A stretch of DNA of 64,000 nucleotides from Histidinibacterium aquaticum (GCF_008710275.1 NZ_VYQE01000007.1:1-64000), one strand, 5' to 3'. Positions 35,706-44,879 are shown, counted from the stretch's first letter. Program-made: numbers and translations. Notes: generated from the sequence alone by a model not told the origin.

Positions 35706-36454
35706 TCCGGCTCCTGCTTCTGCTCCTGCTGGCGGGCCCCGCGGCGGCGGAGGAGGTCGTACTCGGGCTCAGCCGGGACGAGGTCTCGATCACCGCGACA
35801 TTCGACGGCTCGGAGATCCTCTTCTACGGCGCGGTGAAGCGCGAAGAGCCGATCCCGGAGGATGCCGACCTCGAGGTCATCGTCACGGTGGAAGGGCCGA
35901 GCGAGCCGCTGACCGTGCGGCGCAAGGACCGGGTGGCGGGGATCTGGATCAACCGCGCCGCCATGCGCATGGACCTCGCGCCCTCGTTCTACGCGGTGGC
36001 GACGACGGGGCCCCTCCGCGAGGTCATCAGCCATACCGAGGAGCTGCGCCACAACGTCACCATCCCGCAGTCGATCCGGGCGGTGGGCGAGGTGGAGGGC
36101 GTGGACGATCCCGAGGCCTTCCGCCAGGCGCTGATCCGGATCCGCGCCGAGGACGGGCTCTACCAGATGCTCGAGGGCGAGGTGACCCTGGAGGAGGAGA
36201 CGCTCTTCTACACCCGGGTGGAACTGCCGGCGAACCTGACCGAAGGGCTCTACGGCGTGCGCATCTTCCTGACGCGCGACCGCGAGGTGATCGACGTCTA
36301 CCGCGGCGAGATCGAGGTGCAGAAGGTCGGGCTGGAGCGGTTCCTGTTCAAGCTCGCGCAGGAGCAGCCCCTGGTCTACGGGCTCCTCTCCATCGTCATC
36401 GCCATCGCGGCGGGCTGGGGCGCCTCCGCCGTCTTCCGGGCCCTGCAGAGCTGA
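35702..36454 (+). CDS. TIGR02186-family envelope protein
   Basis: 250 aa. A signal peptide (LLLLLLAGPAAA-EE), a beta-rich periplasmic domain (EVVLGLSRDEVSITATFDGSEILFYGAVKREEP), and a single C-terminal membrane helix (about residues 220-245, LVYGLLSIVIAIAAGWGAS). This protein is found next to TauE/SafE transporters in alphaproteobacteria, and the 4-nt overlap supports a joint function. The biochemical role is unknown. Confidence 0.85.
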   Translation: MIRLLLLLLLAGPAAAEEVVLGLSRDEVSITATFDGSEILFYGAVKREEPIPEDADLEVIVTVEGPSEPLTVRRKDRVAGIWINRAAMRMDLAPSFYAVATTGPLREVISHTEELRHNVTIPQSIRAVGEVEGVDDPEAFRQALIRIRAEDGLYQMLEGEVTLEEETLFYTRVELPANLTEGLYGVRIFLTRDREVIDVYRGEIEVQKVGLERFLFKLAQEQPLVYGLLSIVIAIAAGWGASAVFRALQS

Positions 36455-36507
36455 CCTCGCGGTGCGCTGACGCGCGCCGGCCGGGCCGCGTTCGGGCCAC
36501 GCAGGCC

Positions 36508-36556
36508 CCGGGGGCGCTGCCCCCGGACCCCCGAGGGTATTTGGAGCTAGATGAAG
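36508..36556 (+). repeat. Dispersed GC-hairpin/TATTTGGA intergenic element, copy 2
   Basis: Hairpin CCGGGGGC-GCT-GCCCCCGG (36508-36526), then ACCCCCGAGGGTATTTGGAG and CTAGATGAAG, between the convergent TIGR02186 and SDR genes. Compare copy 1 at 21701-21785 on the other strand. I recall similar GAGG-TATTT-GAAG elements in other Rhodobacterales intergenic regions. Confidence 0.65.
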
Positions 36557-36557
36557 A

Positions 36558-37283
36558 TCAGCCCCGTCCCACGAGAGGCATCTTCGTGGCCATGATCGTC
36601 TGGAAGAGCGTGTTGGCCGAGAGCGGCAGCTCGGCCATGGCGAGGACGGCTTCGGCGACATGGGAGACGTCCATCGTGGGCGGTGCGGGCTCCCCGGCTT
36701 CCCGGGCGCGGGCCTTGAGGTGGGCCACCATCTCGGTCTCGGCATTGCCCACGTCGATCTGGCCCGCGGCGATGTCGAAGGTCCGGCCGTCGAGGGCGAG
36801 TTGCTTGGTGAGGCCGGTCACCCCGTGCTTGGTCGCGGTATAGGAGGCGGCGCCGGGTCTGGGCCGGTCGGCGGAGACCGAGCCGTTGTTGACGATGCGC
36901 CCGCCCTGCGGGTTCTGCCGGCGCATCAGGCCGAAGGCGGCGCGGGCGCAGAGGAACATGCCGGTGAGGTTGACCGAGACGGAGGCGAGCCAGTCGGCGA
37001 CCGGGATCTCGTCGGGCGGCGCGGCGGGCGTGAAGATGCCGGCGTTGTTGAAGAGGAAATCGAGCCGCCCGGTCTCGGCGGCGAAACGGTCGAAGGCGGC
37101 CTCTACCGCGTCTGGGTCGGTCACGTCGCAGGGGAGGACCAGGGCGGATCGGCCCTCTGCCAGCTCCACCAGCGCATCGCGGCGGCGGGCGAGAAGGCCC
37201 ACGGTCCAGCCCTCGTCCATCAGCCGCAGCGCCACGGCCCGGCCGATGCCGGAGGAGGCGCCGGTGACGACCGCGGTCTTCAT
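36558..37283 (-). CDS. Short-chain dehydrogenase/reductase
   Basis: 241 aa, the classical SDR size. Cofactor loop TGASSGIG (residues 7-14), NNAG (79-82), catalytic S135, Y148 and K152 (YTATK). R32-R34 after the second strand (LLARRRD) suggest NADP preference. Substrate unknown. The start overlaps the helicase stop by 4 nt, so the two are one operon. Confidence 0.9.
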   Translation of the reverse strand: MKTAVVTGASSGIGRAVALRLMDEGWTVGLLARRRDALVELAEGRSALVLPCDVTDPDAVEAAFDRFAAETGRLDFLFNNAGIFTPAAPPDEIPVADWLASVSVNLTGMFLCARAAFGLMRRQNPQGGRIVNNGSVSADRPRPGAASYTATKHGVTGLTKQLALDGRTFDIAAGQIDVGNAETEMVAHLKARAREAGEPAPPTMDVSHVAEAVLAMAELPLSANTLFQTIMATKMPLVGRG

Positions 37284-38809
37284 GTCTCTTCGCTTTCGAG
37301 TTTCAGGGGCGCGGGGGTGCGGCCGAGATCGTCGGTCCTGAGCTCGCCGGTCGGCTTGGCCAGGCGGTTGCGGACGACCCAGCGCAGCTCGCGCTCAGCG
37401 CGGGTGACGGCGACATAGGCGAGGCGTTTCCAGAGCGGCTGGCCCGCCTCGACCCGGCCCATCTGCGCGGCGGCGTAGATGTCGGGGGCGAAGACCTGCA
37501 CCGTGTCCCACTGCGAGCCCTGGGCCTTGTGGATCGTCACTGCCGCGCCGTGCAGGAAGGTGGCGCCCATGGTCGCGGCGAAAGGGATGAAGGGCTCTTC
37601 CTCGCCCTCGTTCTCGATCTTGACGATGGAGGCGGCGGAGACCTGGGGGTCCTCCGCGCCGAAGACATGGAGCCGGGAGAAGCCGGGGCGGCGGCCGGGG
37701 CCGAGGTAGACCACCTGGGCGCCCTTGATCAGGCCGCGGGCCTCGAGGTCGAGACGCTTCTTGCGGTGCTTGAGCGGCAGCTCGATGCCGTCGCAGATCA
37801 GCGGCTCGCCCTCGAGCAGTTCGTCGTCGGGCGCGTTGTAGGCGGCGCGGAAGGCGTGGATCAGGCGGATCCGGGTCTTGTTGCGCCAGACCAGCGCGGG
37901 GGAGCGGGACATGAGGTCCGCCTCCATCCGCTCGGCCCGGACCACGCGCTCGTCGCGCTGCGCGGCCTCGGCGACCAGCCACTCGAAGCGGTGGAAGTCG
38001 ACCTCGGGGTCGGCGAGGGCATGGGCGAGGTCGAGGATCGGGTTGTCCTCGGCCTGCCGGTGGACGCGGGAAAGCTCGAGCTTGCGGGGGGCGGGAAGCT
38101 CGTCGAAGACCATGCCGCCGGTGCTGCTCTGGACCGGCGGGAGCTGGGCGGGATCGCCGAAGAGCAGGAGCGTGGGGAAGATCTCCTTGAGGTCCTCGAA
38201 CTGGCGCGCGTCGAGCATGGAGCTCTCATCGATGAAGCCCACGTCGAGCGGCTCTTCCCGGCGTTTCCAGCCGGTGATGAAGTCCGAGCCGCGCAGGCCC
38301 GCGGCCGCGAGGGCGGCGGGGACCGAGCCGTGGAGCTGGAAGGCCGCCCAGGCGCGGTCGAGCGCCTCGTCGGTCAGCGCCTCGGTGTCGGGGCGGTCGC
38401 CCTGCCCCGCCAGCCACTCGGCGACCTTCTCGAACTCGGGGTCGTAGACCGGCGTGTAGATGATCCGGTGGATCGTGGTGGCGGGCACGCCGCGGGAGCG
38501 GAGAACGGAGGCCGCCTTGTTGGTGGGGGCGAGGATCGCCAGCGTGCGGCGGTCCTTGCGGCGCTTGCCCTCCCAGTCGCCGGAGACGATGTCGACGCCC
38601 ATTTCCTTGAGCCGCCGGTAGAGCTCCGCCAGCAGCAGTGTCTTGCCGGAACCCGCCTTGCCGATGACGGCGAGGACGTTCTCCACGCCCTCCTTGGGCG
38701 GGGTGAAGCTCTCGTTCTCGATGGAGAGGCCGGACCGCTCCAGCGCTTCGGCGATGGTGTCCCAGGCGGTGGCCTGGTCGTCGGAGAAGGTGAGCGCGGG
38801 AAGGGCCAT
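37280..38809 (-). CDS. RecD-like/Dda-type superfamily 1 DNA helicase
   Basis: 509 aa. Walker A GKAGSGKT (residues 50-57), motif Ia APTNKAASVLRSRG, motif II GFIDESSMLD, motif III FGDPAQLPPV, then VTIHKAQGSQWDTVQVF and the terminal YVAVTRAERELRWVV (motif VI). These are the elements of SF1B helicases such as RecD2 and Dda, but without a RecBC context. A role in replication-fork or recombination repair is likely. Conserved in Rhodobacterales as a RecD-like ATPase. Confidence 0.9.
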   Translation of the reverse strand: MALPALTFSDDQATAWDTIAEALERSGLSIENESFTPPKEGVENVLAVIGKAGSGKTLLLAELYRRLKEMGVDIVSGDWEGKRRKDRRTLAILAPTNKAASVLRSRGVPATTIHRIIYTPVYDPEFEKVAEWLAGQGDRPDTEALTDEALDRAWAAFQLHGSVPAALAAAGLRGSDFITGWKRREEPLDVGFIDESSMLDARQFEDLKEIFPTLLLFGDPAQLPPVQSSTGGMVFDELPAPRKLELSRVHRQAEDNPILDLAHALADPEVDFHRFEWLVAEAAQRDERVVRAERMEADLMSRSPALVWRNKTRIRLIHAFRAAYNAPDDELLEGEPLICDGIELPLKHRKKRLDLEARGLIKGAQVVYLGPGRRPGFSRLHVFGAEDPQVSAASIVKIENEGEEEPFIPFAATMGATFLHGAAVTIHKAQGSQWDTVQVFAPDIYAAAQMGRVEAGQPLWKRLAYVAVTRAERELRWVVRNRLAKPTGELRTDDLGRTPAPLKLESEET

Positions 38810-38900
38810 GCGCGCGACCCTATCCCCGCCAGACGGCAGGTTCTAGGAGATCATGGCGGCAGGCAGGGTGTGGCCGAAAGGCGAAACGGACCACGGACCG

Positions 38901-39686
38901 CTAGGCTCCGGAGGGGCCGACCTCGATCATGTCGAGCGCCGGCCATTGGCCGCTGGCGGCCCGGCGGGCGCCGCCGACCACGATCAGGCCCTCGGCCACC
39001 GCGCGCGACACGGCCTGCATCGTGTTGAGCGCGCCGAGCTTGACCCGGGCCCCCTCGATATAGGCGCGCAGGGTATGCTCGGAGATCGAGAGGAGGTTCG
39101 CCACCTGCCCCCGGCCATAGCCCATGGCGAGATAGGTCAGGGCATCGGCCTCGCGTGGCGAGAGGGCCCGGGCGGGTTCCGGCTGCCGGCTTTCGGCGAG
39201 GGAGAGGGCGACGCTGTTGAAGTAGTGGGCGAAGAGAATGAGGTCGCGCTGGCGCTCGCGGGTGAAGCGGTCCCAGGCCGTGTCGTCGACGGTCGAGGAG
39301 AGCGTGAAGACGGCGAACTGGCCGCTCGGGCCGCGGACCGGGACCGAGTAGCCCTGGGTTCCGACGCCGTGCGCGCGGGCATCGTCGAGGAAGGCGCGGA
39401 CCGGCCGCGGCGACCAGTCGAGCTCGCGCCAGTCAAGCGGGTGGGCGCGCCGGTAGCACGCGAGCACGACGGGATCGATCCGTAGGTAGTCCTTGTGGAG
39501 ATAGCGCAGGCACCACGCGCGCGAGTAGGTGCCACAGCCATACTGCTCACCGTCCGGGCTGACCCAATGGTAGACGCAGTGATCGACGCCGAAGATGCCT
39601 CTCAGCCGCTCGACGATGTCCTGCAGGTCGTCAAGACGGCCGGCCCGCTGCAAGGTATCGAGGGCCAGGTTCAGAGTGTCCGCCAT
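38901..39686 (-). CDS. LuxR-type regulator with autoinducer-binding domain
   Basis: 261 aa from the ATG at 39686 (a TTG two codons upstream is possible). The N-terminal domain has all AHL-pocket positions of TraR/LasR: W58, Y62, D71, P72, W86 and G112. The C-terminal LuxR helix-turn-helix spans about residues 175-235 (LSPREADALTYLAMGYGRGQVANLL). It therefore should bind an acyl-homoserine lactone and DNA. No luxI homologue is visible here, so it is a solo in this window. It overlaps the small upstream gene by 56 nt. Confidence 0.9.
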   Translation of the reverse strand: MADTLNLALDTLQRAGRLDDLQDIVERLRGIFGVDHCVYHWVSPDGEQYGCGTYSRAWCLRYLHKDYLRIDPVVLACYRRAHPLDWRELDWSPRPVRAFLDDARAHGVGTQGYSVPVRGPSGQFAVFTLSSTVDDTAWDRFTRERQRDLILFAHYFNSVALSLAESRQPEPARALSPREADALTYLAMGYGRGQVANLLSISEHTLRAYIEGARVKLGALNTMQAVSRAVAEGLIVVGGARRAASGQWPALDMIEVGPSGA

Positions 39687-39849
39687 CCACAAACGCCCCG
39701 GTGGACGCCCCTTCCTGGGACCTGGCGAGCATTTCGGCGACGGCGACGATCGAGGTCAGTTCGATCTGGCCGGCCAGCCGGTCAAGCCCGTTCGTCTCGG
39801 CGAAGGCCTTGAGATCGGCGAGAACGTCCAGGAGCCACGTGTTTTCCAT
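39631..39849 (-). CDS. Small conserved-looking protein upstream of luxR
   Basis: 72 aa, ATG at 39849 with GAGGA upstream. MENTWLLDVLADLKAFAETNGLDRLAGQIELTSIVAVAEMLA is an amphipathic helical segment like short proteins I recall beside luxR genes in Rhodobacterales. The last 25 or so residues, in the overlap with luxR, are Gly/Pro-rich and look unconstrained. Translational coupling to luxR is likely. Function unknown. Confidence 0.6.
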   Translation of the reverse strand: MENTWLLDVLADLKAFAETNGLDRLAGQIELTSIVAVAEMLARSQEGASTGAFVDGGHSEPGPRYLAAGRPS

Positions 39850-39871
39850 GAAAGACAATCCTCAGTAAACG

Positions 39872-39887
39872 TTAACAAAGTCTTACC
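39872..39887. promoter_or_regulatory. CtrA-like box upstream of small gene-luxR
   Basis: TTAAC-N6-TTACC, one base away from the CtrA consensus TTAAC-N6-TTAAC, 22 nt upstream of the small gene start. Quorum sensing and CtrA are linked in several Rhodobacterales. A match with one mismatch in AT-rich promoter DNA; modest support. Confidence 0.4.
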
Positions 39888-39975
39888 AACAGAGGCAGTG
39901 GACTCAGATTAACAGGGATTGCCCGGCGCCGGGCCCCGCCGAAAATGGGGAGGCCGCGCGTCCCGACCGGTTCGG

Positions 39976-41256
39976 TCAGCGCCGCGCGGCCTCGAGCGCG
40001 TCCTCCCAGGTGCGCAGGCCAGTGCGCGGTGTTTGCACCAGGACTGCCATGTTGCCCGGCTTGTGTTCGTTCTTGCGCATCTTCGTGTGGGCCGCCGGTA
40101 TCTGGTCCCAGCCGAAGACCTCGGACATGCAGGGGTCGAGGCGGCGCTCCACCATGAGCTTGTTGGCCGCCGCGGCCTGCTTGAGGTGGGCGAAATGGCT
40201 GCCCTGCACGCGCTTCTGGTTCATCCAGAGATAGCGGGCATCCATCGTCAGGTTGTAGCCGGTGGTCCCCGCGCAAATGACGACCATGCCGCCCCGTTTC
40301 ACCAGAAAGACCGAGACCGGCATCGTGGACTCGCCGGGGTGCTCGAAGACCATGTCGACGTTGACGCCCTTGCCGGTAATCTCCCAGACCGCCTTGCCGA
40401 ATTTGCGAGCCTCGGACATCCAGGCCTTGTACTCCGGTGTATTGACGGTTGGCATCTGTCCCCAGCAGTCGAAGTCGCGCCTGTTGATGACGCCCTTTGC
40501 GCCGAGCGAGAGCACGAAATCGCGCTTGTCCTCGTCGGAGATGACGCCGATCGCGTTGCCGCCCGCCGTGTTGATGAGCTGGATCGCGTAGGAGCCGAGA
40601 CCGCCGGACGCTCCCCAGACCAGGACGTTCTGCCCCGGCTTCAGGTCGTGCGGCTCGTGGCCGAAGAGCATCCGGTAGGCCGTCGCCAGGGTGAGCGTGT
40701 AGCAGGCGCTCTCTTCCCAGGTCAGGTGCTTCGGCCGGGGCATGAGCTGTTGCGACTGCACGCAGGTGAACTGGGCGAAGGAGCCGTCGGGCGTCTCGTA
40801 TCCCCAGATGCGCTGCGAGGGGGAGAACATCGGGTCGCCGCCGTTGCAGTGCTCGTCGTCGCCGTCGTCCTGGTTGCAGTGGATGACGACCTCGTCGCCG
40901 ACCTTCCAGCGGGTGACCTTGTCGCCCACGGCCCAGACGATGCCGGAGGCGTCGGACCCGGCGATGTGATATTCGGCGCCGTGCACGTCGAAGGGCGAGA
41001 TCGGCAGGCCGAGGCCCGCCCAGACGCCGTTATAGTTGACCCCCGCCGCCATCACCATGACGAGCACCTCGTGGCTGTCGGGGCGCGGGGTCTCGACCAC
41101 CTCGAGCTGGAAGCTCTGGTCGGGTTCGCCGTGACGCTCGCGCCGGATTGCCCAGGCGTGCATCCGGTCCGGCACATGACCCACGGGCGGCATTTCGCCG
41201 ACCGCGTAGAGGTCCTTCTTTTCCGCCGCTGCCGCGGTGCCGTCGTCCAGGGCCAT
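39976..41256 (-). CDS. ccrA: Crotonyl-CoA carboxylase/reductase
   Basis: 426 aa, the usual size. It carries out NADPH-dependent reductive carboxylation of crotonyl-CoA to ethylmalonyl-CoA, the key step of the ethylmalonyl-CoA pathway. MDR fold: GVWAGLGLPISPFDVHG, SDASGIVWAVG, ACYTLTLATAYRMLFG, nucleotide loop VWGASGGLGSYAIQL, and the CO2-pocket FEHPGESTMPVSVFLVKRGG. The ATG at 41256 has GGAGG 5 nt upstream. ecm is nearby in the opposite direction, with plsB-like in between. Confidence 0.96.
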   Translation of the reverse strand: MALDDGTAAAAEKKDLYAVGEMPPVGHVPDRMHAWAIRRERHGEPDQSFQLEVVETPRPDSHEVLVMVMAAGVNYNGVWAGLGLPISPFDVHGAEYHIAGSDASGIVWAVGDKVTRWKVGDEVVIHCNQDDGDDEHCNGGDPMFSPSQRIWGYETPDGSFAQFTCVQSQQLMPRPKHLTWEESACYTLTLATAYRMLFGHEPHDLKPGQNVLVWGASGGLGSYAIQLINTAGGNAIGVISDEDKRDFVLSLGAKGVINRRDFDCWGQMPTVNTPEYKAWMSEARKFGKAVWEITGKGVNVDMVFEHPGESTMPVSVFLVKRGGMVVICAGTTGYNLTMDARYLWMNQKRVQGSHFAHLKQAAAANKLMVERRLDPCMSEVFGWDQIPAAHTKMRKNEHKPGNMAVLVQTPRTGLRTWEDALEAARR

Positions 41257-41338
41257 CGCTGCCTCCATCGCCGCCGTCCTTGTCCGGGCGCGCCGGATCG
41301 CGGCGCGTCTGAGCCCAGACCTAGAATTGGCGAAGCAA

Positions 41339-41382
41339 CAAAGCAACCCCTGAGATTCGATTATTGGAACATTATTGCTTTG
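41339..41382. promoter_or_regulatory. CAAAGCAA / TTGCTTTG inverted repeat upstream of ccrA
   Basis: Perfect 8-bp arms at 41339-41346 and 41375-41382, 28 nt apart, 83-126 nt upstream of the ccrA start and overlapping the plsB-like stop. A third GAAGCAAC half-site adjoins the left arm. In other actinobacterial and alphaproteobacterial acetate regulators (RamB, PccR) TTTGC/GCAAA motifs are used; a relation is possible. Confidence 0.5.
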
Positions 41383-42736
41383 CCGATGCAGAAACCTCCT
41401 TCGCATCAGCAGAATCTTCCGGGAAGTGCTGGGCCAGGGAGGCCGCGTAGAAGGACAGCGCCGCCTCCTCTCCGGGCACCGGCGTGCCGTCCGCCGTGAC
41501 GATCCCCCGCTCGTTGAGCCGGGCGAGACCGCGTGCGGCGATGCGGGCGGCCTCGCCCTCGGTTCGCGGGACGCCCGCCGCGTCGAGCGCGGCGATGTCG
41601 CGGGCGACCGCTGCCGCGATCTCTTCGCCCCGGGCGCCGCAGGAGATGGCCCGGGCGGTCAGCGGAACGGCGAGCGCGGGCATGGTGCGGCCGATGCGTT
41701 CGAGCAGGGTCTGCGCGAGGGCCGCCACGTTCTCGCGGTCCTCCGGACCGGGGCGAAGCGGCGTGCCGAAGCTCACCGCCGCCTCGCCGAAGCGTCGGAA
41801 GCGGCGCGTGAGGCGCAGCCAGAAGTGCCGCAGGACGGCACCGGCCGCCTGGGTTGCGGGCACGCCGAAGCGCCGCTCGCCGGCGGCATGGGCGCGGATC
41901 AGGATGCGGTCCTCGATGACCCGGTCATAGGCGAGCGCGACGGGAACAAAGACCAGCCGATCGGCGCCCTCCCCCTCCATCAGGTAGCTCAGGAGCCCGA
42001 GCTTGGGCTCCGCGAGCCGCCCGTCGAGACTGAGCCCGCCCTCGGGAAAGAAGGCCTGGGTGACGCCGTTGGCCGTGGCCATCTGCACGTAGCGGGCCAG
42101 CACCTTGCGGTAGAGCAGCCCGCGCGAGCGGCGGCGGATGAAGTAGGCGCCCATCATCTTGACCATGGCCGAGAGCGGCCAGACCCGCGCCCATTCCCCC
42201 ACCGCGTAGGAAAGCGTGGTCGCGCCGCTCACGAGGTAGGTGACGAGGACGTAATCCATGTTGCTGCGGTGGTTCATCACGAAGACGACCGTCGCGTCCT
42301 CGGGCACCTCGGCCAGCGCCTCCTCGAAGCGGGTCACCTTCACGTTGAAGAGCGACCGCGCGAGCCACCTGGCGATCCGGGTGCCCCAGCCGAAATAGGC
42401 GGTGGCGGAGAAGGCAGGCACGATCTCGCGCGCGTAGCGGCGGGCGGTCTCGAAGGCGACGTCCTCGCGCTCTCGCCGGTCGCGGGCGTGACGGACGACG
42501 GCGCGGGTCACCTCGGGGTCGTAGATCAGCCGCTGGATCATGTCGTAGCGGCGCGAGAGCTTGAAAGGCTCGATCGGCCGCTGCAGGCGCTTGTTGAGCT
42601 CGTCCACCACGCGCTCGGCCCGGCGGCGGAAGAACCAGCGCACGGAGGGAAAGAGGAAGTGCGACGCGAAGGTGACCCCGGCGAAGAGGACGATGAGCAC
42701 GAAGAGCCAGAGGGGAAGCGTCACGGGTTGGGTCAT
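41372..42736 (-). CDS. Glycerol-3-phosphate acyltransferase-like (PlsB family)
   Basis: 454 aa. One N-terminal helix (residues 7-28), then the acyltransferase block I NHRSNMD (H156, D161), block III AFFPEGGLSLDG (230-239) and block IV FVPVALAYDRV. This order fits PlsB-type sn-glycerol-3-phosphate acyltransferases that start phospholipid synthesis at the inner membrane; it is shorter than E. coli PlsB. It lies between ccrA and ecm in the same arrangement I recall for related genomes. Confidence 0.85.
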   Translation of the reverse strand: MTQPVTLPLWLFVLIVLFAGVTFASHFLFPSVRWFFRRRAERVVDELNKRLQRPIEPFKLSRRYDMIQRLIYDPEVTRAVVRHARDRREREDVAFETARRYAREIVPAFSATAYFGWGTRIARWLARSLFNVKVTRFEEALAEVPEDATVVFVMNHRSNMDYVLVTYLVSGATTLSYAVGEWARVWPLSAMVKMMGAYFIRRRSRGLLYRKVLARYVQMATANGVTQAFFPEGGLSLDGRLAEPKLGLLSYLMEGEGADRLVFVPVALAYDRVIEDRILIRAHAAGERRFGVPATQAAGAVLRHFWLRLTRRFRRFGEAAVSFGTPLRPGPEDRENVAALAQTLLERIGRTMPALAVPLTARAISCGARGEEIAAAVARDIAALDAAGVPRTEGEAARIAARGLARLNERGIVTADGTPVPGEEAALSFYAASLAQHFPEDSADAKEVSASAKQ

Positions 42737-42843
42737 CTGGCCGAGAGCCTATGCGCTGCCTCATTGCCGGGCAATCTGCGAACACCCTCTGCGAAGTGCT
42801 TCCGGCGTCGCACTCCTGCCGGGCCACGCCGCGCCGCGGCGTG

Positions 42844-42872
42844 TTGACAGGGTGATTAAATGTCCCTAGTTC
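42844..42872 (+). promoter_or_regulatory. Sigma-70-like promoter of ecm
   Basis: A perfect TTGACA -35 at 42844-42849 with TAGTTC 17 nt downstream as a weak -10. The start of transcription would fall about 33 nt before the ecm ATG. Confidence 0.5.
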
Positions 42873-42911
42873 GATCTTGGACGTAATTTTGTTGCGCAGT
42901 AGAGGCGAGCC

Positions 42912-44879
42912 ATGACCGAGACACGGAAAGATCGCCCCTGGGTTTTCCGGACCTACGCGGGTCACTCGACCGCCCGCGCCTCGAACGCGCTCTATCGCGA
43001 GAACCTCGCCAACGGGCAGACCGGGCTCTCGGTCGCCTTCGATCTGCCGACCCAGACCGGATACGACAGCGACCACCTTCTGGCGCGCGGCGAAGTCGGC
43101 AAGGTGGGCGTCCCGATCTGCCATTTGGGCGACCTGCGCGCGCTCTTCGAGGAGATCCCGCTGGAGCGGATGAACACCTCGATGACGATCAATGCCACCG
43201 CACCCTGGCTGCTGGCGCTCTACGTGGCGCTGGCCGAGGAACAGGGGGCCGATGTCGCGGCGCTGACCGGGACGGTGCAGAACGACATCGTCAAGGAGTA
43301 CCTCAGCCGCGGCACCTACATCTGCCCGCCGGAGCCCTCCCTACGGATGATCACCGACGTCGCCGCCTGGACCCGGGAGCACATGCCGCGGTGGAACCCC
43401 ATGAACGTCTGCTCCTACCACCTGCAGGAGGCCGGAGCGACGCCGGAGGAGGAACTCGCCTTCGCGCTGGCCACCGCGACTGCCGTGCTGGACGATCTGA
43501 AGAGCAAGGTGGCGGCGGAGGACTTCCCGGCGATGGTCGGCCGGATCTCGTTCTTCGTGAATGCAGGCATCCGGTTCGTCACCGAGATGTGCAAGATGCG
43601 CGCCTTCACCGAGCTCTGGGACGAGATCTGCCGGGAGCGCTATGGCGTCGAGGACCCGAAGCTCCGCCGCTTCCGCTACGGGGTGCAGGTGAACTCGCTG
43701 GGGCTGACCGAGCAACAACCGGAAAACAACGTCTACCGCATCCTGCTGGAGACACTGGCGGTCACCCTGTCGAGGAATGCCCGCGCCCGGGCGGTGCAAC
43801 TGCCCGCGTGGAACGAGGCGCTCGGGCTGCCGCGCCCCTGGGACCAGCAGTGGTCGCTCCGGCTGCAGCAGATCCTGGCCTACGAGACGGACCTGCTGGA
43901 ATACGCCGACCTTTTCGAGGGCAATCCGGCGGTCGAGGCGAAGGTCGACACGCTCAAGGATGGCGCCAGGGCGGAGCTCGCCCAGATCGACGCGATGGGC
44001 GGAGCGATGAAGGCCATCGGCTACATGAAGACGCGGCTGGTAGAGAGCAACGCGGCGCGGGTCGCCGCCATCGAGAGCGGCGAGACCGTCGTCGTGGGGG
44101 TGAACCGCTACGAGGGTGGCGCGCCCTCTCCCCTGACGGCCGGACCCGATGCAGTGATGGCGGCGGACCCCGGTGCGGAGGCCGACCAGGTGGCGCGGCT
44201 GCAGGAGTGGCGTGCCGGGCGGGACCACGGCGCCGTCGCCGTTGCGCTCGAGCGGCTGCGGGCGGACGCGGCAGCGGGCGCCAACATCATGCCCGCCTCC
44301 ATCGCCTGTGCGAAGGCAGGGGTGACGACGGGCGAGTGGGCAGAGGTCATCCGGGCGGTGCATGGCGAGTACCGCGCACCGACCGGGGTCGCGGAACATG
44401 CCTCCAACCGACTTGAGGGCCTCGACGCCCTGCGCGATCGGGTCGATGCGGTCTCCGCCGCGCTGGGACGGCGGCTCACTTTCCTGATGGGCAAGCCCGG
44501 GCTCGACGGTCACTCCAACGGAGCGGAACAGATCACCGCCCGCGCCCGCGACTGCGGCATGGCGACGGTCTATGCCGGCATCCGCCTGACCCCGGCCGAG
44601 ATCGTCGCGGCGGCGCAGGACGAGAACGCACATGTCGTCGGCCTCTCGATCCTCTCGGGCAGCCACATGCCCCTCGTCGAGGAGGTCCTGACCGGACTGC
44701 GCGAGAGCGGGCTCGGCCACCTGCCGGTCGTCGTGGGCGGCATCATTCCGGAGGTCGATCGCGACCGGTTGATCGCGCTCGGCGTCGCCCGGATCTACAG
44801 CCCCAAGGATTTCGCGCTGAACGCGATCATGGACGATATCGTGACGCTGGCTGATCCGGACAGGATCGCGGCGGAATAG
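42912..44879 (+). CDS. ecm: Ethylmalonyl-CoA mutase
   Basis: 655 aa. It converts ethylmalonyl-CoA to methylsuccinyl-CoA with adenosylcobalamin. The N-terminal mutase barrel begins DRPWVFRTYAGHSTARASNALYRENLANGQTGLSVAFDLPTQTGYDSDH, which is diagnostic of Ecm/MeaA rather than methylmalonyl-CoA mutase. The C-terminal B12 domain has D532-x-H534-x-x-G (LDGHSNG). Ribosome site AGAGGCGAG. Pairs functionally with Ccr, Mch and Mcl2 in this window; an intrinsic terminator follows. Confidence 0.96.
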   Translation: MTETRKDRPWVFRTYAGHSTARASNALYRENLANGQTGLSVAFDLPTQTGYDSDHLLARGEVGKVGVPICHLGDLRALFEEIPLERMNTSMTINATAPWLLALYVALAEEQGADVAALTGTVQNDIVKEYLSRGTYICPPEPSLRMITDVAAWTREHMPRWNPMNVCSYHLQEAGATPEEELAFALATATAVLDDLKSKVAAEDFPAMVGRISFFVNAGIRFVTEMCKMRAFTELWDEICRERYGVEDPKLRRFRYGVQVNSLGLTEQQPENNVYRILLETLAVTLSRNARARAVQLPAWNEALGLPRPWDQQWSLRLQQILAYETDLLEYADLFEGNPAVEAKVDTLKDGARAELAQIDAMGGAMKAIGYMKTRLVESNAARVAAIESGETVVVGVNRYEGGAPSPLTAGPDAVMAADPGAEADQVARLQEWRAGRDHGAVAVALERLRADAAAGANIMPASIACAKAGVTTGEWAEVIRAVHGEYRAPTGVAEHASNRLEGLDALRDRVDAVSAALGRRLTFLMGKPGLDGHSNGAEQITARARDCGMATVYAGIRLTPAEIVAAAQDENAHVVGLSILSGSHMPLVEEVLTGLRESGLGHLPVVVGGIIPEVDRDRLIALGVARIYSPKDFALNAIMDDIVTLADPDRIAAE

